A stretch of 64,000 bases of DNA from positions 1 through 64,000 of the forward strand of contig NZ_WHOA01000247.1 of the NCBI RefSeq assembly GCF_013141715.1. The letters are read 5' to 3'. Both the position numbers and the translations under genes were made by a program. This stretch comes from Paenibacillus phytorum (GTDB lineage Bacteria > Bacillota > Bacilli > Paenibacillales > NBRC-103111). Below are positions 25,470 through 35,032 of the stretch, piece by piece. Within the stretch, counting starts at the first letter, position 1. Each line of letters starts with the position of its first letter. Under the pieces are notes generated by a model, which saw only the letters and a program-made list of their open reading frames with translations, was not told where the DNA came from and did not search any database.

Positions 25470-26903
25470 TTAGTTCCCCTTTACAGCACGGATGGAAACA
25501 TTCTCCCCTTGATCCTTCACTTGCAGCTGTGGAAAATAATCATCGAAAAGATCAACATTGACGTAGCTAGTCCCATTTTCAATGATTAGCTTGTCTGTCT
25601 GGGCAGGGATGGCATGCGTTCCTTTACTATCGGAAATATCGACCGTGCGTGTCGCCTCGTTCCATGTAATCGTAGCTCCAACAAGTGCAGCTAGGCCGCG
25701 TGTTGATGCATATAATTTTCCATTTTCATGGAAATTACCGAATCCACTTCCTATTTCCACGCCGTTATAAGTTACTCTGTGCTTGGAAATCTCGACGTTA
25801 ATATCTGTGATCCCCACTGTCTGTAATGCGGTAATCAATTGAGCAGAAGCCCCGTCCACTTTGATGTCCGGTGTGATCCCGACTTTGTTCACTTTACGCT
25901 TATTCGGCGTCAAATACTCTTCAACCGTTACTTTCAGCGCACTGTCTTTATCCAATTGATAAAGCTGTTGTACGCTGCCCTTGCCATACGTTTGCATACC
26001 GATCACTTTGGCAACATTGTAGTCCTGCAGAGCGCCTGACAGCACTTCCGAAGCGCTTGCGCTATTTTCATTGGCTAAAATGTAAACAGGAATAGACAAT
26101 TCCGTTCCGCCCGTGATCAACACTGGATCATCCACACCATTGCGGTCTCTTGTATGAATCAGAACGCCTTCTTTGACAAAATGCTTGGCAATGTTCTGAG
26201 CCGTATCCACAAGACCTCCTGGATTATTACGAACATCTAGAATCAAAGATTTCAAACCTTTTGCCTGCAGATCCGTAAGCTGTTTACCAAAATCCTCGTC
26301 CGCATCGCTTGAGAAATCCGTTATTTGAATGTAACCAACACCATTCGTGAAGCTCTTGCTATACACTTCAGGTACATTGATCCCTTTACGAGTAATCTCG
26401 ACGGTTAATTCTTTGTCACCGCGTTGAACGGTAACTTTTACTTTCGTCCCCGCTACGCCAACGATTTTGTTTCTGACTTCATCAATAGAAGTCGTAGAAG
26501 CAGGAGCGCCATCCACGGCACGGACATAGTCATCACGCTGCAAGCCCGCTGATTCGGCGGATGAGCCTGCAAAAACCTCGGATAAATACACGCCTTTGTC
26601 ATCAATCCCGATTCGAGCGCCCATGCCCACGTAATTATTTTCTAAGGAGCTGGAGAACTGACCGTACTCTTCTTGGCTGAAAAAGACGGTATATGGATCT
26701 TTCAGACCTTCTATCATTTGCTTAATGCTTTGATTAGCTAATGCTTCTTCCGTTACACCACTCACATGCAGCTTGCCAATGATTTCTCTGACTTGCTGTG
26801 TTTGTAAATCTTCTTGTGCCAACGCATTCAAGGGTAGAACCGTCATAAGAGCCGACGCCAGTGCTAGGGTAACCTTCATTGTTCTCATTCTTGGTTGTTT
26901 CAT
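25470..26903 (-). CDS. Carboxy-terminal processing protease (S41) with stalk-type C-terminal domain
   Basis: Secreted or membrane-attached serine protease. It has a signal peptide (residues 1-29) and a PDZ domain at about 85-165. The S41 core has the probable nucleophile Ser283 in NENSASASE, Lys308 in TYGKGSVQ and Gln312, spaced as in CtpB. Residues 367-477 resemble the copper amine oxidase-like N-terminal domain often used as an envelope-binding module in Paenibacillus ([29 protein letters not shown]). The ATG follows GAGGAGAG. It sits between mutS and mutL, 38 bases after one and five before the other, which is not the usual partner of mismatch repair genes; its target is unknown. Confidence 0.9.
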   Translation of the reverse strand: MKQPRMRTMKVTLALASALMTVLPLNALAQEDLQTQQVREIIGKLHVSGVTEEALANQSIKQMIEGLKDPYTVFFSQEEYGQFSSSLENNYVGMGARIGIDDKGVYLSEVFAGSSAESAGLQRDDYVRAVDGAPASTTSIDEVRNKIVGVAGTKVKVTVQRGDKELTVEITRKGINVPEVYSKSFTNGVGYIQITDFSSDADEDFGKQLTDLQAKGLKSLILDVRNNPGGLVDTAQNIAKHFVKEGVLIHTRDRNGVDDPVLITGGTELSIPVYILANENSASASEVLSGALQDYNVAKVIGMQTYGKGSVQQLYQLDKDSALKVTVEEYLTPNKRKVNKVGITPDIKVDGASAQLITALQTVGITDINVEISKHRVTYNGVEIGSGFGNFHENGKLYASTRGLAALVGATITWNEATRTVDISDSKGTHAIPAQTDKLIIENGTSYVNVDLFDDYFPQLQVKDQGENVSIRAVKGN

Positions 26904-26941
26904 GTGCGTCTCTCCTCGAATATATAATTACGGAAACAAGC

Positions 26942-29569
26942 TTATTGCAGCTTTTGCTTCCATTCGTATACTAAATTGAGCGCCTGCAGAGGCGTCATAT
27001 TGATTAAATCGATCCCTTTCAGCTGGTCGAGCACCAGCTGAGATTTGCTGTCCGGCTGCTTCTTCTTGACAGCCGTGTTTGCTGTGCTGTCCTCCGCGAA
27101 GAGAGACAGCTGCTGTATAGGAGCTGCCTCTGGAGGGGCGGCAGCCGTCGTTGCGGCGATCTGCGCAGCGCCCGCCGCCCGCTCTTCAAACCCATTCAGC
27201 AGCTCATAGGAGCGCTGAATGATGGCATCGGGCAGCCCAGCGATTTCGGCACAGTAGATGCCGTAACTCGTACTCGCTGCCCCGGGGATGAGCTTGCGCA
27301 GGAAGGTCACCTGCCTGCCACTTTCTTTCACGGCCATGCAGTGATTGCGCAGATGCCCGAGGCTTTCTTCCAGATGCGCAAGCTCGTGGAAATGCGTCGA
27401 AACGAGCGTCTTACAGCCGATCCGGTCATGCAGGAACTCGATGACCGCTTGCGCAATCGCCATCCCTTCCCCGGTCGAGGTGCCGCGGCCAAGCTCATCG
27501 ATGATGACGAGACTCTTGCTCGTCGCCTTTTCGGTCATCACTTGGATGTCCATCATCTCGACCATGAACGTACTTTGACCGCCGATCAGATCATCGGCAG
27601 CGCCGATCCGCGTGAAGATACGGTCAGTGACCGGTATGCGCGCAGATCTGGCAGGTACGAAACAGCCGATCTGCGCCATCAGGCAGATCACGGCAACCTG
27701 TCGCATATAGGTACTTTTACCGGCCATGTTCGGTCCGGTAATAAGTAGAATGCGGCCCTCATCTAGCAGCAGGCTTGTTTCGTTCGCGATGAACGAGCCG
27801 TCTTGAATGACCGCCTCCACCACAGGGTGGCGGCCTTCTTCAATCTCGAGATCGAAGCCTTCGCCGATCTCCGGCTTGCGGTAGTGGTGCGCCGCGCTGA
27901 CCGTAGCTAGCGACTGATAAACGTCGGCGGTAGCGATCACTTCCGCCAGCTTCTGTAGTCTGGAGATATGCTCGGAGATCCGGTCGCGAAGCTCCGTGAA
28001 CAGCTCATACTCCAGATCGACCATTTTATCCTGCGCCTCCAGAATGAGCGCTTCTTTCTCTTTGAGCTCCGGCGTTACGTAACGCTCGGCATTAGCAAGC
28101 GTCTGCTTGCGCTCGTAGCGGCCTTCCTGCAGCGCGGACATGTTCGCTTTGGTGACCTCAATAAAGTAGCCGAACACTTTGTTGTAGCCGATTTTGAGCG
28201 ACTTGATGCCCGTCGCCTCCCGCTCCTGACGCTCAAGCTCTGCGATCCATTGCTTTCCGTTCTTACTTGCTTCCCGGAGTTGATCTAAGTATGGCTGGTA
28301 GCCTTCGCGGATCATGCCGCCATCCCGAATGGATACAGGTGGCTCGTCCTCAATGGCGCTAGCAATCCACGACATAACATCTTCACAGGCATCCATATTT
28401 TCGACGAGTTTGCGAAGCGTTTCGGAACCGGAAGCTGCACAGACTTCTTGAAGCAGCGGAACCTGCTGCAAGGAGTGCTTGAGTGCGATCATATCGCGAG
28501 CATTGGCATTCCCGTAGGAAATACGAGCAACTAAACGCTCCAAATCGTAGACTTCCTTCAACGCTTGCTTCACATCTTCTCTGATAATGAGCTGATTGTA
28601 GAGCAGATTGACAGCTTCCAGACGCTCTTCGATTCGGGAAACGCTCATGAGCGGTTTTTCGATCCAACGGCGCAGCATCCGAGCGCCCATCGCTGTTACT
28701 GTTTTGTCGAGCAGCCAAAGTAAAGAACCTTTTTTCGCTCGTTCACGTACTGTTTCTACAAGTTCAAGATTTCTTCGAGTAAAAGGATCCATCGTCATGA
28801 ATTGATCGGGCTCATATACCCGGATATGCTTCACATGGGTCAATGCTCGTTTTTGCGTTTCTTTTAAATAAGCAAGCAGCAAGGCAACACCTTGACGGTT
28901 CAAAGCGGATAAACCAGGCAGTGCGGCATCCTCAGCAAAATGCTCATCCAGCAGTTTTTCATCCACTTGCGTCCATTCCGTTAGCACCGTACTTCGTCCC
29001 CAAGTGAGGCCTGTTTCCCGAATTGTCGTTAATAAGCCATTATCCGTAATAATCTCCGATGGGTTGTATACATTGAGTTCATCAACGACGAGTTCCCATG
29101 AGTTAGAAAGCCGTGTTGTATATAACTCCCCCGTTGAAATATCGCATGCCGTAAAGGCATAACCATGTTCCTGACTCACTAAGGAAACGATGTAATTGTT
29201 GCTCGATTCGCCTAGCAGCTTGCTATCCATAACGGTCCCTGGCGTAACGATGCGAACAATCTCACGTCGCACCACACCTTTGGCTTCAGCAGGGTCCTCA
29301 ACTTGCTCGCAGATGGCGACTTTATACCCTTTCTCGATTAACCGAGACATGTAATTGTCCGCCGCGTGATGAGGGACACCGCACATCGGGATTTTCTCGT
29401 CTCCGCCGCCTTCTCTACCTGTTAACGTAATCTCCAACTCTCGTGAAGCATTGATCGCATCATCAAAAAACATTTCATAGAAATCACCCAGACGAAAAAA
29501 CAAAAAAGCATCCGGGACTTGCGCCTTCACGGCCAAGTATTGCTGAATCATCGGCGTATATTGGGCCAC
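26942..29569 (-). CDS. mutS: DNA mismatch recognition protein MutS
   Basis: Mismatch-binding ATPase. Mismatch-contact motif FFRLGDFYEMFF at about residues 24-35; Walker A GPNMAGKSTYMRQ near 610; Walker B VIIDELGRGTST near 690; and STHFHEL near 725. The C-terminal tail has an Ala-rich segment (AAGAAQIAATTAAAPPEAA) before the dimerisation region. I start the protein at GTG 29569 (MAQYTPMIQQY, 875 aa) with GGAGG eight bases upstream. A TTG five codons earlier has no ribosome binding site, and MAxYTPM is the usual MutS N-terminus. First gene of the mutS-ctpA-mutL-methyltransferase-miaA-hfq run. Confidence 0.96.
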   Translation of the reverse strand: MAQYTPMIQQYLAVKAQVPDAFLFFRLGDFYEMFFDDAINASRELEITLTGREGGGDEKIPMCGVPHHAADNYMSRLIEKGYKVAICEQVEDPAEAKGVVRREIVRIVTPGTVMDSKLLGESSNNYIVSLVSQEHGYAFTACDISTGELYTTRLSNSWELVVDELNVYNPSEIITDNGLLTTIRETGLTWGRSTVLTEWTQVDEKLLDEHFAEDAALPGLSALNRQGVALLLAYLKETQKRALTHVKHIRVYEPDQFMTMDPFTRRNLELVETVRERAKKGSLLWLLDKTVTAMGARMLRRWIEKPLMSVSRIEERLEAVNLLYNQLIIREDVKQALKEVYDLERLVARISYGNANARDMIALKHSLQQVPLLQEVCAASGSETLRKLVENMDACEDVMSWIASAIEDEPPVSIRDGGMIREGYQPYLDQLREASKNGKQWIAELERQEREATGIKSLKIGYNKVFGYFIEVTKANMSALQEGRYERKQTLANAERYVTPELKEKEALILEAQDKMVDLEYELFTELRDRISEHISRLQKLAEVIATADVYQSLATVSAAHHYRKPEIGEGFDLEIEEGRHPVVEAVIQDGSFIANETSLLLDEGRILLITGPNMAGKSTYMRQVAVICLMAQIGCFVPARSARIPVTDRIFTRIGAADDLIGGQSTFMVEMMDIQVMTEKATSKSLVIIDELGRGTSTGEGMAIAQAVIEFLHDRIGCKTLVSTHFHELAHLEESLGHLRNHCMAVKESGRQVTFLRKLIPGAASTSYGIYCAEIAGLPDAIIQRSYELLNGFEERAAGAAQIAATTAAAPPEAAPIQQLSLFAEDSTANTAVKKKQPDSKSQLVLDQLKGIDLINMTPLQALNLVYEWKQKLQ

Positions 29570-29782
29570 CTTGCGTTCCTCCAACCAATCACTATATTCA
29601 TTGTCAAAAATCTATGAAACTACCAAACTTCATTTTCATATGTGTGCAAAAAGAATGTCAGAGACTTTAATCGCCTAACCTTCTTATGAGAAAAGCGTCA
29701 AGATTAGATCCTGATGATTTCTCTAATAGGGCTGAAGAGATCTCTGAGTTTTGAATATTTAAGTATGTTTGTCCTGATTCGG

Positions 29783-29858
29783 TTAAGAGTCCCTAAAGAC
29801 TGCTATTTATCCATTTTTAGCGCTTTTAGCCAAAATAGAAGCTTCTGAAGGCTCTTAT
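29783..29858. repeat. 76-bp inverted-repeat element, copy 1
   Basis: Begins TTAAGAGTCCCTAAAGACTG and ends in the near-complement GAAGCTTCTGAAGGCTCTTA plus T. It has no coding capacity. It lies in the 480-base gap upstream of mutS, where 29570-29782 and 29974-30051 show no gene. Confidence 0.8.
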
Positions 29859-29897
29859 CTAATCAGATATGCTTACATTTTCCAATGAATGCCGGAA

Positions 29898-29973
29898 ATA
29901 AGAGCCTCTAAAGACTGCTATCCATCAACTTGCATCACTTATATGTAAAATAGCAGCTTCTGGAGGCTCTTAT
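29898..29973. repeat. 76-bp inverted-repeat element, copy 2
   Basis: Same length and orientation as copy 1. The ends ATAAGAGCCTCTAAAGACTG and AGCTTCTGGAGGCTCTTAT match as inverted repeats of about 24 bp with roughly four mismatches. The middle differs from copy 1. Confidence 0.8.
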
Positions 29974-30051
29974 CCAACTGTAAATGCAGCATCAAAATGT
30001 GAATCCCGATGCACAGATTAAAACCATTTCAAATCTCTTATAGATACACTA

Positions 30052-31518
30052 TTATAACATGATTTGTTCTTCAAAAGCTTCTTTACGATGGTAGGGTGCA
30101 ATTTTCCAAGCTTTGCGAAAATCAGCTCTTTCGTTCCACGGCTCCATTGACATGATTCTTTCTCGGAGACGTTCCAAAACGGCAGCGAATAGGTCATAGC
30201 CCTTCAGCTGCTCAAGATCCTGCCAAAGCTTCGCAACCGTGGCTTGAAGCCGCTGCTTATCCCCACGATAGTAGGCCGTTTGAATATCCGGATCCTGCAA
30301 GGGCTGCCGAGGTAGCAGCCAATAGTTGTCAGCAATGAGCGAGGATAGCGCGAACACACCGCGCGTGATATCAGGCGACTGCATCCAGCTCGGCAGGGTG
30401 CGGTACTCGAAGCCCCCATGCGACTTCTTGCGGAAGTCGCCAAGGAAGCCGTACCGAGGGCGGCGCTCTCGCGTCGTGTCGCCCTCGATCAAGATCAAGG
30501 GCAGCGCGAGGTAGTTATCGAGCGCGCGCAGTAAATGCCCATTCAGCCAGCAGCGGCTGAAGTGGATATGTCCGCCGAGGGGGTAGCCCCCCACCGGCAT
30601 GCCGCCCGAGAGCCACGAGAGGCTCTCGTCGTCGATCTTCCGCGCGGCGAGCTGCATCGTAGATCGCAGGTTCCTCGCCAGCTCGCGCGGGTCTGTGCTT
30701 GGCTGTGGGCGCAGCTCCGCCAGCGGCAAGATCAAGCGATGCCCGCTGAGCACTACGGCATCGCAGCCGACTTCGCCGTCCCGCGTCAGGAAGCGGTCGG
30801 CGAAGACGACCTTGCCCTGCGGGCTGAGCAGCAGGAACTCCGGGTCGCTGCCGAGCATCGCCCGCTCCTTGCGCCGCAGCTCCTTCGCGATGGCGATCTC
30901 ATAGCGATCGATCGCCTGCGCGAACAATTGCGCCAGCTTCACGTTCAGCTTAGGAACGGGATCCACATCCAATACCAAGGTGTGCCCGCTAGGCAATACA
31001 CCTATAGTGACAAGGCCATAGTCTAGACCGAGCGCATAGACAGCTTTTACAGACTCACGGCTAGCCCTACGGACATGAAAATTCGCACGATCTGGTGTAA
31101 TTTCTATGTAGGCCGAACTGGCATTTAATTGTCTTTGATTATAGAGAGCTTTCTCCGACAATAGAAGCGTCTCCTTTTTCTCATAAACAACCAATGTCTG
31201 TAGATGAAATACAGCTACTTTATATTTATGTGTAAATGCCAAACGCTCTTCCTTGGTACTTCGGTCATTAAGCCAAGCTACAGTCTTGATGCCGTGCAAA
31301 TGAAGCAGTTCTTCCCGCTTCGAACGCATCTGTGCCCTAAGAATCGCCCTGATGGGCTGCAGCGCCTGCTTCTCCGGCCACTCATCATGAGCAGCTCCCC
31401 AATGAATGACGACCTGGCCTCGCCAATCGACAGGCAGCCTTGATCCACTGGGTATGCGAATGAGATTCGCCAGCTCCAGCGCCTCTTTTTCCTGTGCGTG
31501 CAGTAAGAATGTTTCCAT
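30052..31518 (-). CDS. Putative amidoligase (phiEco32-like COOH-NH2 ligase type 2)
   Basis: Predicted ATP-dependent amidoligase of the glutamine synthetase-like fold, which would join a carboxylate to an amine. The conserved blocks are GSDPEFLLLSPQGKVVFADR near residue 224-243, GHIHFSRCWLNGHLLRALDN near 318-337 and FRKKSHGGFEYRTLPSW near 360-376. The acidic and His residues of these blocks are the expected Mg-ATP ligands. The N-terminal about 210 residues are specific to the Bacillales form and of unknown role. The ATG follows AAGGGGC. It lies between mutS and cotE on the same strand, with the cotE terminator just upstream. A role in spore or wall polymer modification is only inferred. The gene is GC-rich in its middle part. 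Confidence 0.8.
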   Translation of the reverse strand: METFLLHAQEKEALELANLIRIPSGSRLPVDWRGQVVIHWGAAHDEWPEKQALQPIRAILRAQMRSKREELLHLHGIKTVAWLNDRSTKEERLAFTHKYKVAVFHLQTLVVYEKKETLLLSEKALYNQRQLNASSAYIEITPDRANFHVRRASRESVKAVYALGLDYGLVTIGVLPSGHTLVLDVDPVPKLNVKLAQLFAQAIDRYEIAIAKELRRKERAMLGSDPEFLLLSPQGKVVFADRFLTRDGEVGCDAVVLSGHRLILPLAELRPQPSTDPRELARNLRSTMQLAARKIDDESLSWLSGGMPVGGYPLGGHIHFSRCWLNGHLLRALDNYLALPLILIEGDTTRERRPRYGFLGDFRKKSHGGFEYRTLPSWMQSPDITRGVFALSSLIADNYWLLPRQPLQDPDIQTAYYRGDKQRLQATVAKLWQDLEQLKGYDLFAAVLERLRERIMSMEPWNERADFRKAWKIAPYHRKEAFEEQIML

Positions 31519-31593
31519 CCATTTTGCCCCTTCTCCGTTCTCATTCCAGCCTCACAGTCCCTATATCTGAACGAACAGCCCATTTATTGAAAT

Positions 31594-31621
31594 AAAACAA
31601 AAAAGAGGGCAAATGCCCTCT
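31594..31621 (-). terminator. Intrinsic terminator of cotE
   Basis: Perfect stem AGAGGGCA/TGCCCTCT with a TT loop, followed by TTTTTTGTTTT on the minus strand. Confidence 0.92.
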
Positions 31622-31663
31622 GCCGAACCTCTTTCACCCGCATACACTGGCGTATAAGATTCC

Positions 31664-32230
31664 TTAATCCAATTCGTCCTCAAGCAAATCGGCGTCGAGA
31701 TCCTCGAAATCTCCATCGCCGTTGTCATCGAAATCTACATGCTTGTCGTCGAAGTCATTGGGGCCGTAGGGGCTAACAATGACGAAGACTTTCGTTTCAG
31801 CGACCAACTCAACTTGGAACTCCCGTTCCACCCGAATGACTACGCTGTCGCCGCTAGAAGAAACACTTGCTTCCACACAGTTCGGCTCTTGCGTTGCGAC
31901 AGCAGATACTTCAGCAGTTGTTGGCCTATGTTTTTTGTCCAGATAACTTAGCCCAACAATTTCTACATAAGAAACGGTTTCTTTTGCTACATCTGTTTTG
32001 GTGTTACGATCGTAAGAATACCAGATGTTGATATCATAAGTACCAACTACCTCTACGCCATCTCCGGATTGGATCGCCTCGAATTGGTTATTAATAATCC
32101 AAGCGCCCAATATACTGGTCGGAGAAAAGGGCGGAGTCACGGTATGACTTACATGCGAAAATTTGCGACCTTTACCGCAGACAGCTTTTGTAATGATCTC
32201 TCTGCTTTGCAAATCTTTATCTAATGACAT
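31664..32230 (-). CDS. cotE: Outer spore coat morphogenetic protein CotE
   Basis: Structural protein that organises the outer spore coat in the mother cell. The N-terminal segment REIITKAVCGKGRKFSH and the block FSPTSILGAWIINNQFEA near residue 35-52 are characteristic. The C-terminus is strongly acidic (about 20 Asp/Glu in the last 35 residues), as in B. subtilis CotE. I use the ATG at 32230 (188 aa) with GGAGGAGGT seven bases upstream; an earlier in-frame ATG lies upstream of this site. The gene precedes mutS in B. subtilis too, with the amidoligase inserted here. Confidence 0.95.
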   Translation of the reverse strand: MSLDKDLQSREIITKAVCGKGRKFSHVSHTVTPPFSPTSILGAWIINNQFEAIQSGDGVEVVGTYDINIWYSYDRNTKTDVAKETVSYVEIVGLSYLDKKHRPTTAEVSAVATQEPNCVEASVSSSGDSVVIRVEREFQVELVAETKVFVIVSPYGPNDFDDKHVDFDDNGDGDFEDLDADLLEDELD

Positions 32231-32264
32231 CCTTTCAACCTCCTCCATACAATCATTCATTACA

Positions 32265-32295
32265 AGTGTATGCAGGACAGCAGTCTAGAGTGACA
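32265..32295 (-). promoter_or_regulatory. Possible mother-cell sigma factor promoter of cotE
   Basis: Minus strand CATACACT (32265-32272) resembles the sigma-E/sigma-K -10 element; TGTCACT lies 16 bases upstream and includes the AC of a sigma-K-like -35. The position, about 35 bases before the cotE start, is suitable. The match is partial. Confidence 0.5.
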
Positions 32296-32344
32296 ATTAT
32301 TTTATATTATTTTTACGATATAAAAATACTCATATCTTTAAGAG

Positions 32345-33304
32345 TCAACCCGCCTCTGGTCGCTGTTTTTTTTGCTTTTTGGCTATAGATAAATATTGCA
32401 TAAGCTCCCTGTTAAGCTGTAAAATGGCCGATCGCACCTCGAATTCTTCTCGGCTTTCCGGCAAAGGCAGCTGTTTATAACGAGCATCCAGAACTTGCAA
32501 TTCTTTCTCAGCAGCACCAGTATAGTAGTCTTCCTTGACGGATTGACTAATATCTTCAAGAATCGCTGCCACCCACTCCCCCTGCGGCAAAGTTTGATAC
32601 ACTTGGGCAACCAGATCAATCATCCGGTGGATTGACTCCAACTGCTCACCCCTCATAAAAAAATAGACCTGCAAGTAGGGATCTCCTCCGAAAATGAGTG
32701 TATTCTCCATCGTACGTTTAGCCAGCCCTGCCCCTTGATCAATCTCTTCACTGACTTCCAAAAGCTCCTTGCCATCCCACACAACTGTATTGTCTCTCAA
32801 ATGCTTAGCCATGTTTACGAAAATATCCGAGAATAGCGCCTCGATTCTTTGCTTATGCCCCTCAATCGCTTTATCCGTCTTTGGCATATAGGCGATATTG
32901 ATGAGTGTCGCTGTACCCAATCCAATAAGCAGAAGATACATTTCATTCAGAACCGCCATCCATCCGGCAGATTCATAGGCGAAGAGATGCAGCATGACAA
33001 CTGCCCCGGTCACCGCACCCTCTGTAATCCGCAACCTATGCAGGACGGGAAACACGACGAGGATGAATATACTGACAACCCACACATGGAATCCCAATAC
33101 CATAAAAAGAAGAGAGCCTGTGAGAAGCGCGAGCATGGAAGCTAATATCCGATGCAATGCGCTTTGAATCCCTTTTTTCTTCGTTACTTCTATACCTAGA
33201 ATAGCAAGAAGTCCCGCTGCCGCAGGCGTTTTTATCCCGAATACGTGCGCTAGATACATCGCTATCACGACCGCTAGCGCTGTTTTGAGCACACGAAAGC
33301 CCAT
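32345..33304 (-). CDS. Aromatic acid exporter family protein (ArAE_1/DUF939)
   Basis: Integral membrane protein with four to six helices in the first about 140 residues and a soluble helical C-terminal half, the layout of B. subtilis YqjA-type proteins. The conserved start is GFRVLKTALAVVIAMYLA, and the segment TPAAAGLLAILGIEVTKKKG follows. The family is related to the fusaric acid resistance/AaeB exporters, but no substrate is known for the Gram-positive members. The ATG has GAGGTG upstream. It sits between the ABC importer and cotE on the same strand, 70 bases after the permease gene region boundary, without an obvious functional link. Confidence 0.85.
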   Translation of the reverse strand: MGFRVLKTALAVVIAMYLAHVFGIKTPAAAGLLAILGIEVTKKKGIQSALHRILASMLALLTGSLLFMVLGFHVWVVSIFILVVFPVLHRLRITEGAVTGAVVMLHLFAYESAGWMAVLNEMYLLLIGLGTATLINIAYMPKTDKAIEGHKQRIEALFSDIFVNMAKHLRDNTVVWDGKELLEVSEEIDQGAGLAKRTMENTLIFGGDPYLQVYFFMRGEQLESIHRMIDLVAQVYQTLPQGEWVAAILEDISQSVKEDYYTGAAEKELQVLDARYKQLPLPESREEFEVRSAILQLNRELMQYLSIAKKQKKQRPEAG

Positions 33305-33374
33305 AGCTTTTTCACCTCGTTGTTGGTTTTAACTATGGGCTCATTATTTCATTTTGGGCAAAATGTGGCAAGTC

Positions 33375-34217
33375 TTATCTATGCTTTGTCATTCTTTTTT
33401 CCAAATTGGACACAATTTGATACATAACTGTAGCCACAATCGCAATGACGAACAATGTAGAGATAACCAGCGTAAAATTAAACACTTGAAAACCGTATAT
33501 AATCAAATAACCAAGACCCATTTGCGATACGAGAAATTCGCCTACGATCACACCGATCCACGCCAGACCTACATTCACTTTCAAAGTCGAGACGATGGCG
33601 GGGAATGAAGCGGGTAGAATAGCTTTTAAGAACACTTTTCGCTGATTACCCCCAAATAAAGTGACAACTTTCACATAATTGTTATCCACCTCTTTGAAGC
33701 TCCCGTACACGACTAGGGTTGTGATTATAACTGTTATTGAAAGTGTAGTTGCAATAATCGAAAGCAAGCCTGGACCTAGACCTACGATAAATAACGGTCC
33801 AAGCGCTACTTTAGGCATACTATTCAGCACGACAATATAAGGATCAAGCACGCGGGAGAGAAACGGCGACCACCAAATCACAACAGCTAACGCCGTACCG
33901 AACAAAGTGCCTAACACAAAGCCGATAATGGTTTCAACGACCGTTACGCCCACATGCGGAAGGAGGCTGCCATCAAGGAGTTTATCCCAGAGCAGCTTAA
34001 AAACTTTCGTTGGATAACTAAAAAGCAGCACATCGATCCACTTTAAACGGGCCGCCATTTCCCAGCAAGAAAAAAACAACAGCAGGATGGCTAGTTGAAC
34101 AAGCCTTACATAGTTCGTTTTCTTTTTCCTTGCAGCCAAAAATTGCTGATGAACTTGCTGTGTAAGCGTATCGTCCGCATTTTCGTTGAGACGCGCCTGC
34201 TGCTGACCATCACTCAT
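33375..34217 (-). CDS. ABC transporter permease (SsuC/TauC/ThiX type)
   Basis: Membrane channel subunit of an importer for a small organic compound. It has six predicted helices, with the EAA-type loop [20 protein letters not shown] near residue 192-211. The N-terminal about 40 residues are hydrophilic. I take the ATG at 34217; it overlaps the end of the ATPase gene by eight bases, so translation is coupled, and the TTG five codons earlier is directly against GGAGT. Family members carry sulfonates, nitrate, taurine or pyrimidine precursors, and sequence alone does not decide which. Confidence 0.9.
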   Translation of the reverse strand: MSDGQQQARLNENADDTLTQQVHQQFLAARKKKTNYVRLVQLAILLLFFSCWEMAARLKWIDVLLFSYPTKVFKLLWDKLLDGSLLPHVGVTVVETIIGFVLGTLFGTALAVVIWWSPFLSRVLDPYIVVLNSMPKVALGPLFIVGLGPGLLSIIATTLSITVIITTLVVYGSFKEVDNNYVKVVTLFGGNQRKVFLKAILPASFPAIVSTLKVNVGLAWIGVIVGEFLVSQMGLGYLIIYGFQVFNFTLVISTLFVIAIVATVMYQIVSNLEKRMTKHR

Positions 34218-34983
34218 GATGCACGCCCCCAAACTCCTGCCAAATCAATCGAAAGAGTACATGGAAATCGGGCAGTTCCCGCGCTGCGAAAGGCACAGAA
34301 GACCGAATTTCCTGCGGAATTATAAATTCTTTGCGAATTCGTCCCGGATTAGGATCCAGCACAATAATACGATCACTCATCGCTATGGCCTCAGAGATAT
34401 CATGTGTCACGAGGAGAGCAGTCTTCTTCTTCGCACGAAGAGTCTCTACAACCAAATCCTCCAATTGAAGCTTGGTCTGATAATCGAGCGCGGAGAACGG
34501 TTCATCCAGCAGAAGCAGTTCAGGCTCTGTGGCTAATGTTCGTACTAACGCGACTCGCTGGCGCATCCCCCCGGATAGCTGAGCGGGATAATAATCTTTG
34601 AAGCCGAGCAGCCCCATTTCATCCAATAAATGAAGCACACCCTGTTTCTTCTCTTTGGTTAAAGCTTCTGTAATTTCTAAGCCCATACAAGCATTATCTT
34701 CGATCGTCCGCCATGGGAATAAATAATCCTGCTGAAGCATATATCCCACCCTTGTCGATGGACCGTTCACGATCCCTCCCGCAACAGTCACAGTACCCAC
34801 TGTCGGACGAATGAGCCCGGCAATGATCGACAAGAGAGTTGTCTTCCCACAGCCACTTGGACCGATTAGACTAACGAATTCACCCCGCTGGATAGCAAAA
34901 TCAATCTGCTCTACAGCAAGTGTAGCTCGTTCCTCGGTCACATAAACTTGCGTCACGTCTTTTACAGTCACAGCTGTATCCAT
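34210..34983 (-). CDS. ABC transporter ATP-binding protein (SsuB/TauB/ThiZ type)
   Basis: Cytoplasmic ATPase of the same importer. Walker A is GPSGCGKTT near residue 42-50, the Q-loop is in [11 protein letters not shown], the signature is LSGGMRQR near 134, Walker B is [12 protein letters not shown] near 155, and the H-loop is VTHDISEA near 190. The ATG follows GAGGGGAG. It starts 49 bases after the binding-protein gene and overlaps the permease gene. Confidence 0.93.
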   Translation of the reverse strand: MDTAVTVKDVTQVYVTEERATLAVEQIDFAIQRGEFVSLIGPSGCGKTTLLSIIAGLIRPTVGTVTVAGGIVNGPSTRVGYMLQQDYLFPWRTIEDNACMGLEITEALTKEKKQGVLHLLDEMGLLGFKDYYPAQLSGGMRQRVALVRTLATEPELLLLDEPFSALDYQTKLQLEDLVVETLRAKKKTALLVTHDISEAIAMSDRIIVLDPNPGRIRKEFIIPQEIRSSVPFAARELPDFHVLFRLIWQEFGGVHHE

Positions 34984-35032
34984 GTTCGTACTCCCCTCTT
35001 GTTCGATTCATCGACATGCCTAATGCTGATTA

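Noticed and set aside
30535-31026. 163-codon plus-strand frame inside the amidoligase gene
   Set aside because: Antisense shadow in a GC-rich segment; low-complexity translation without ribosome binding site.
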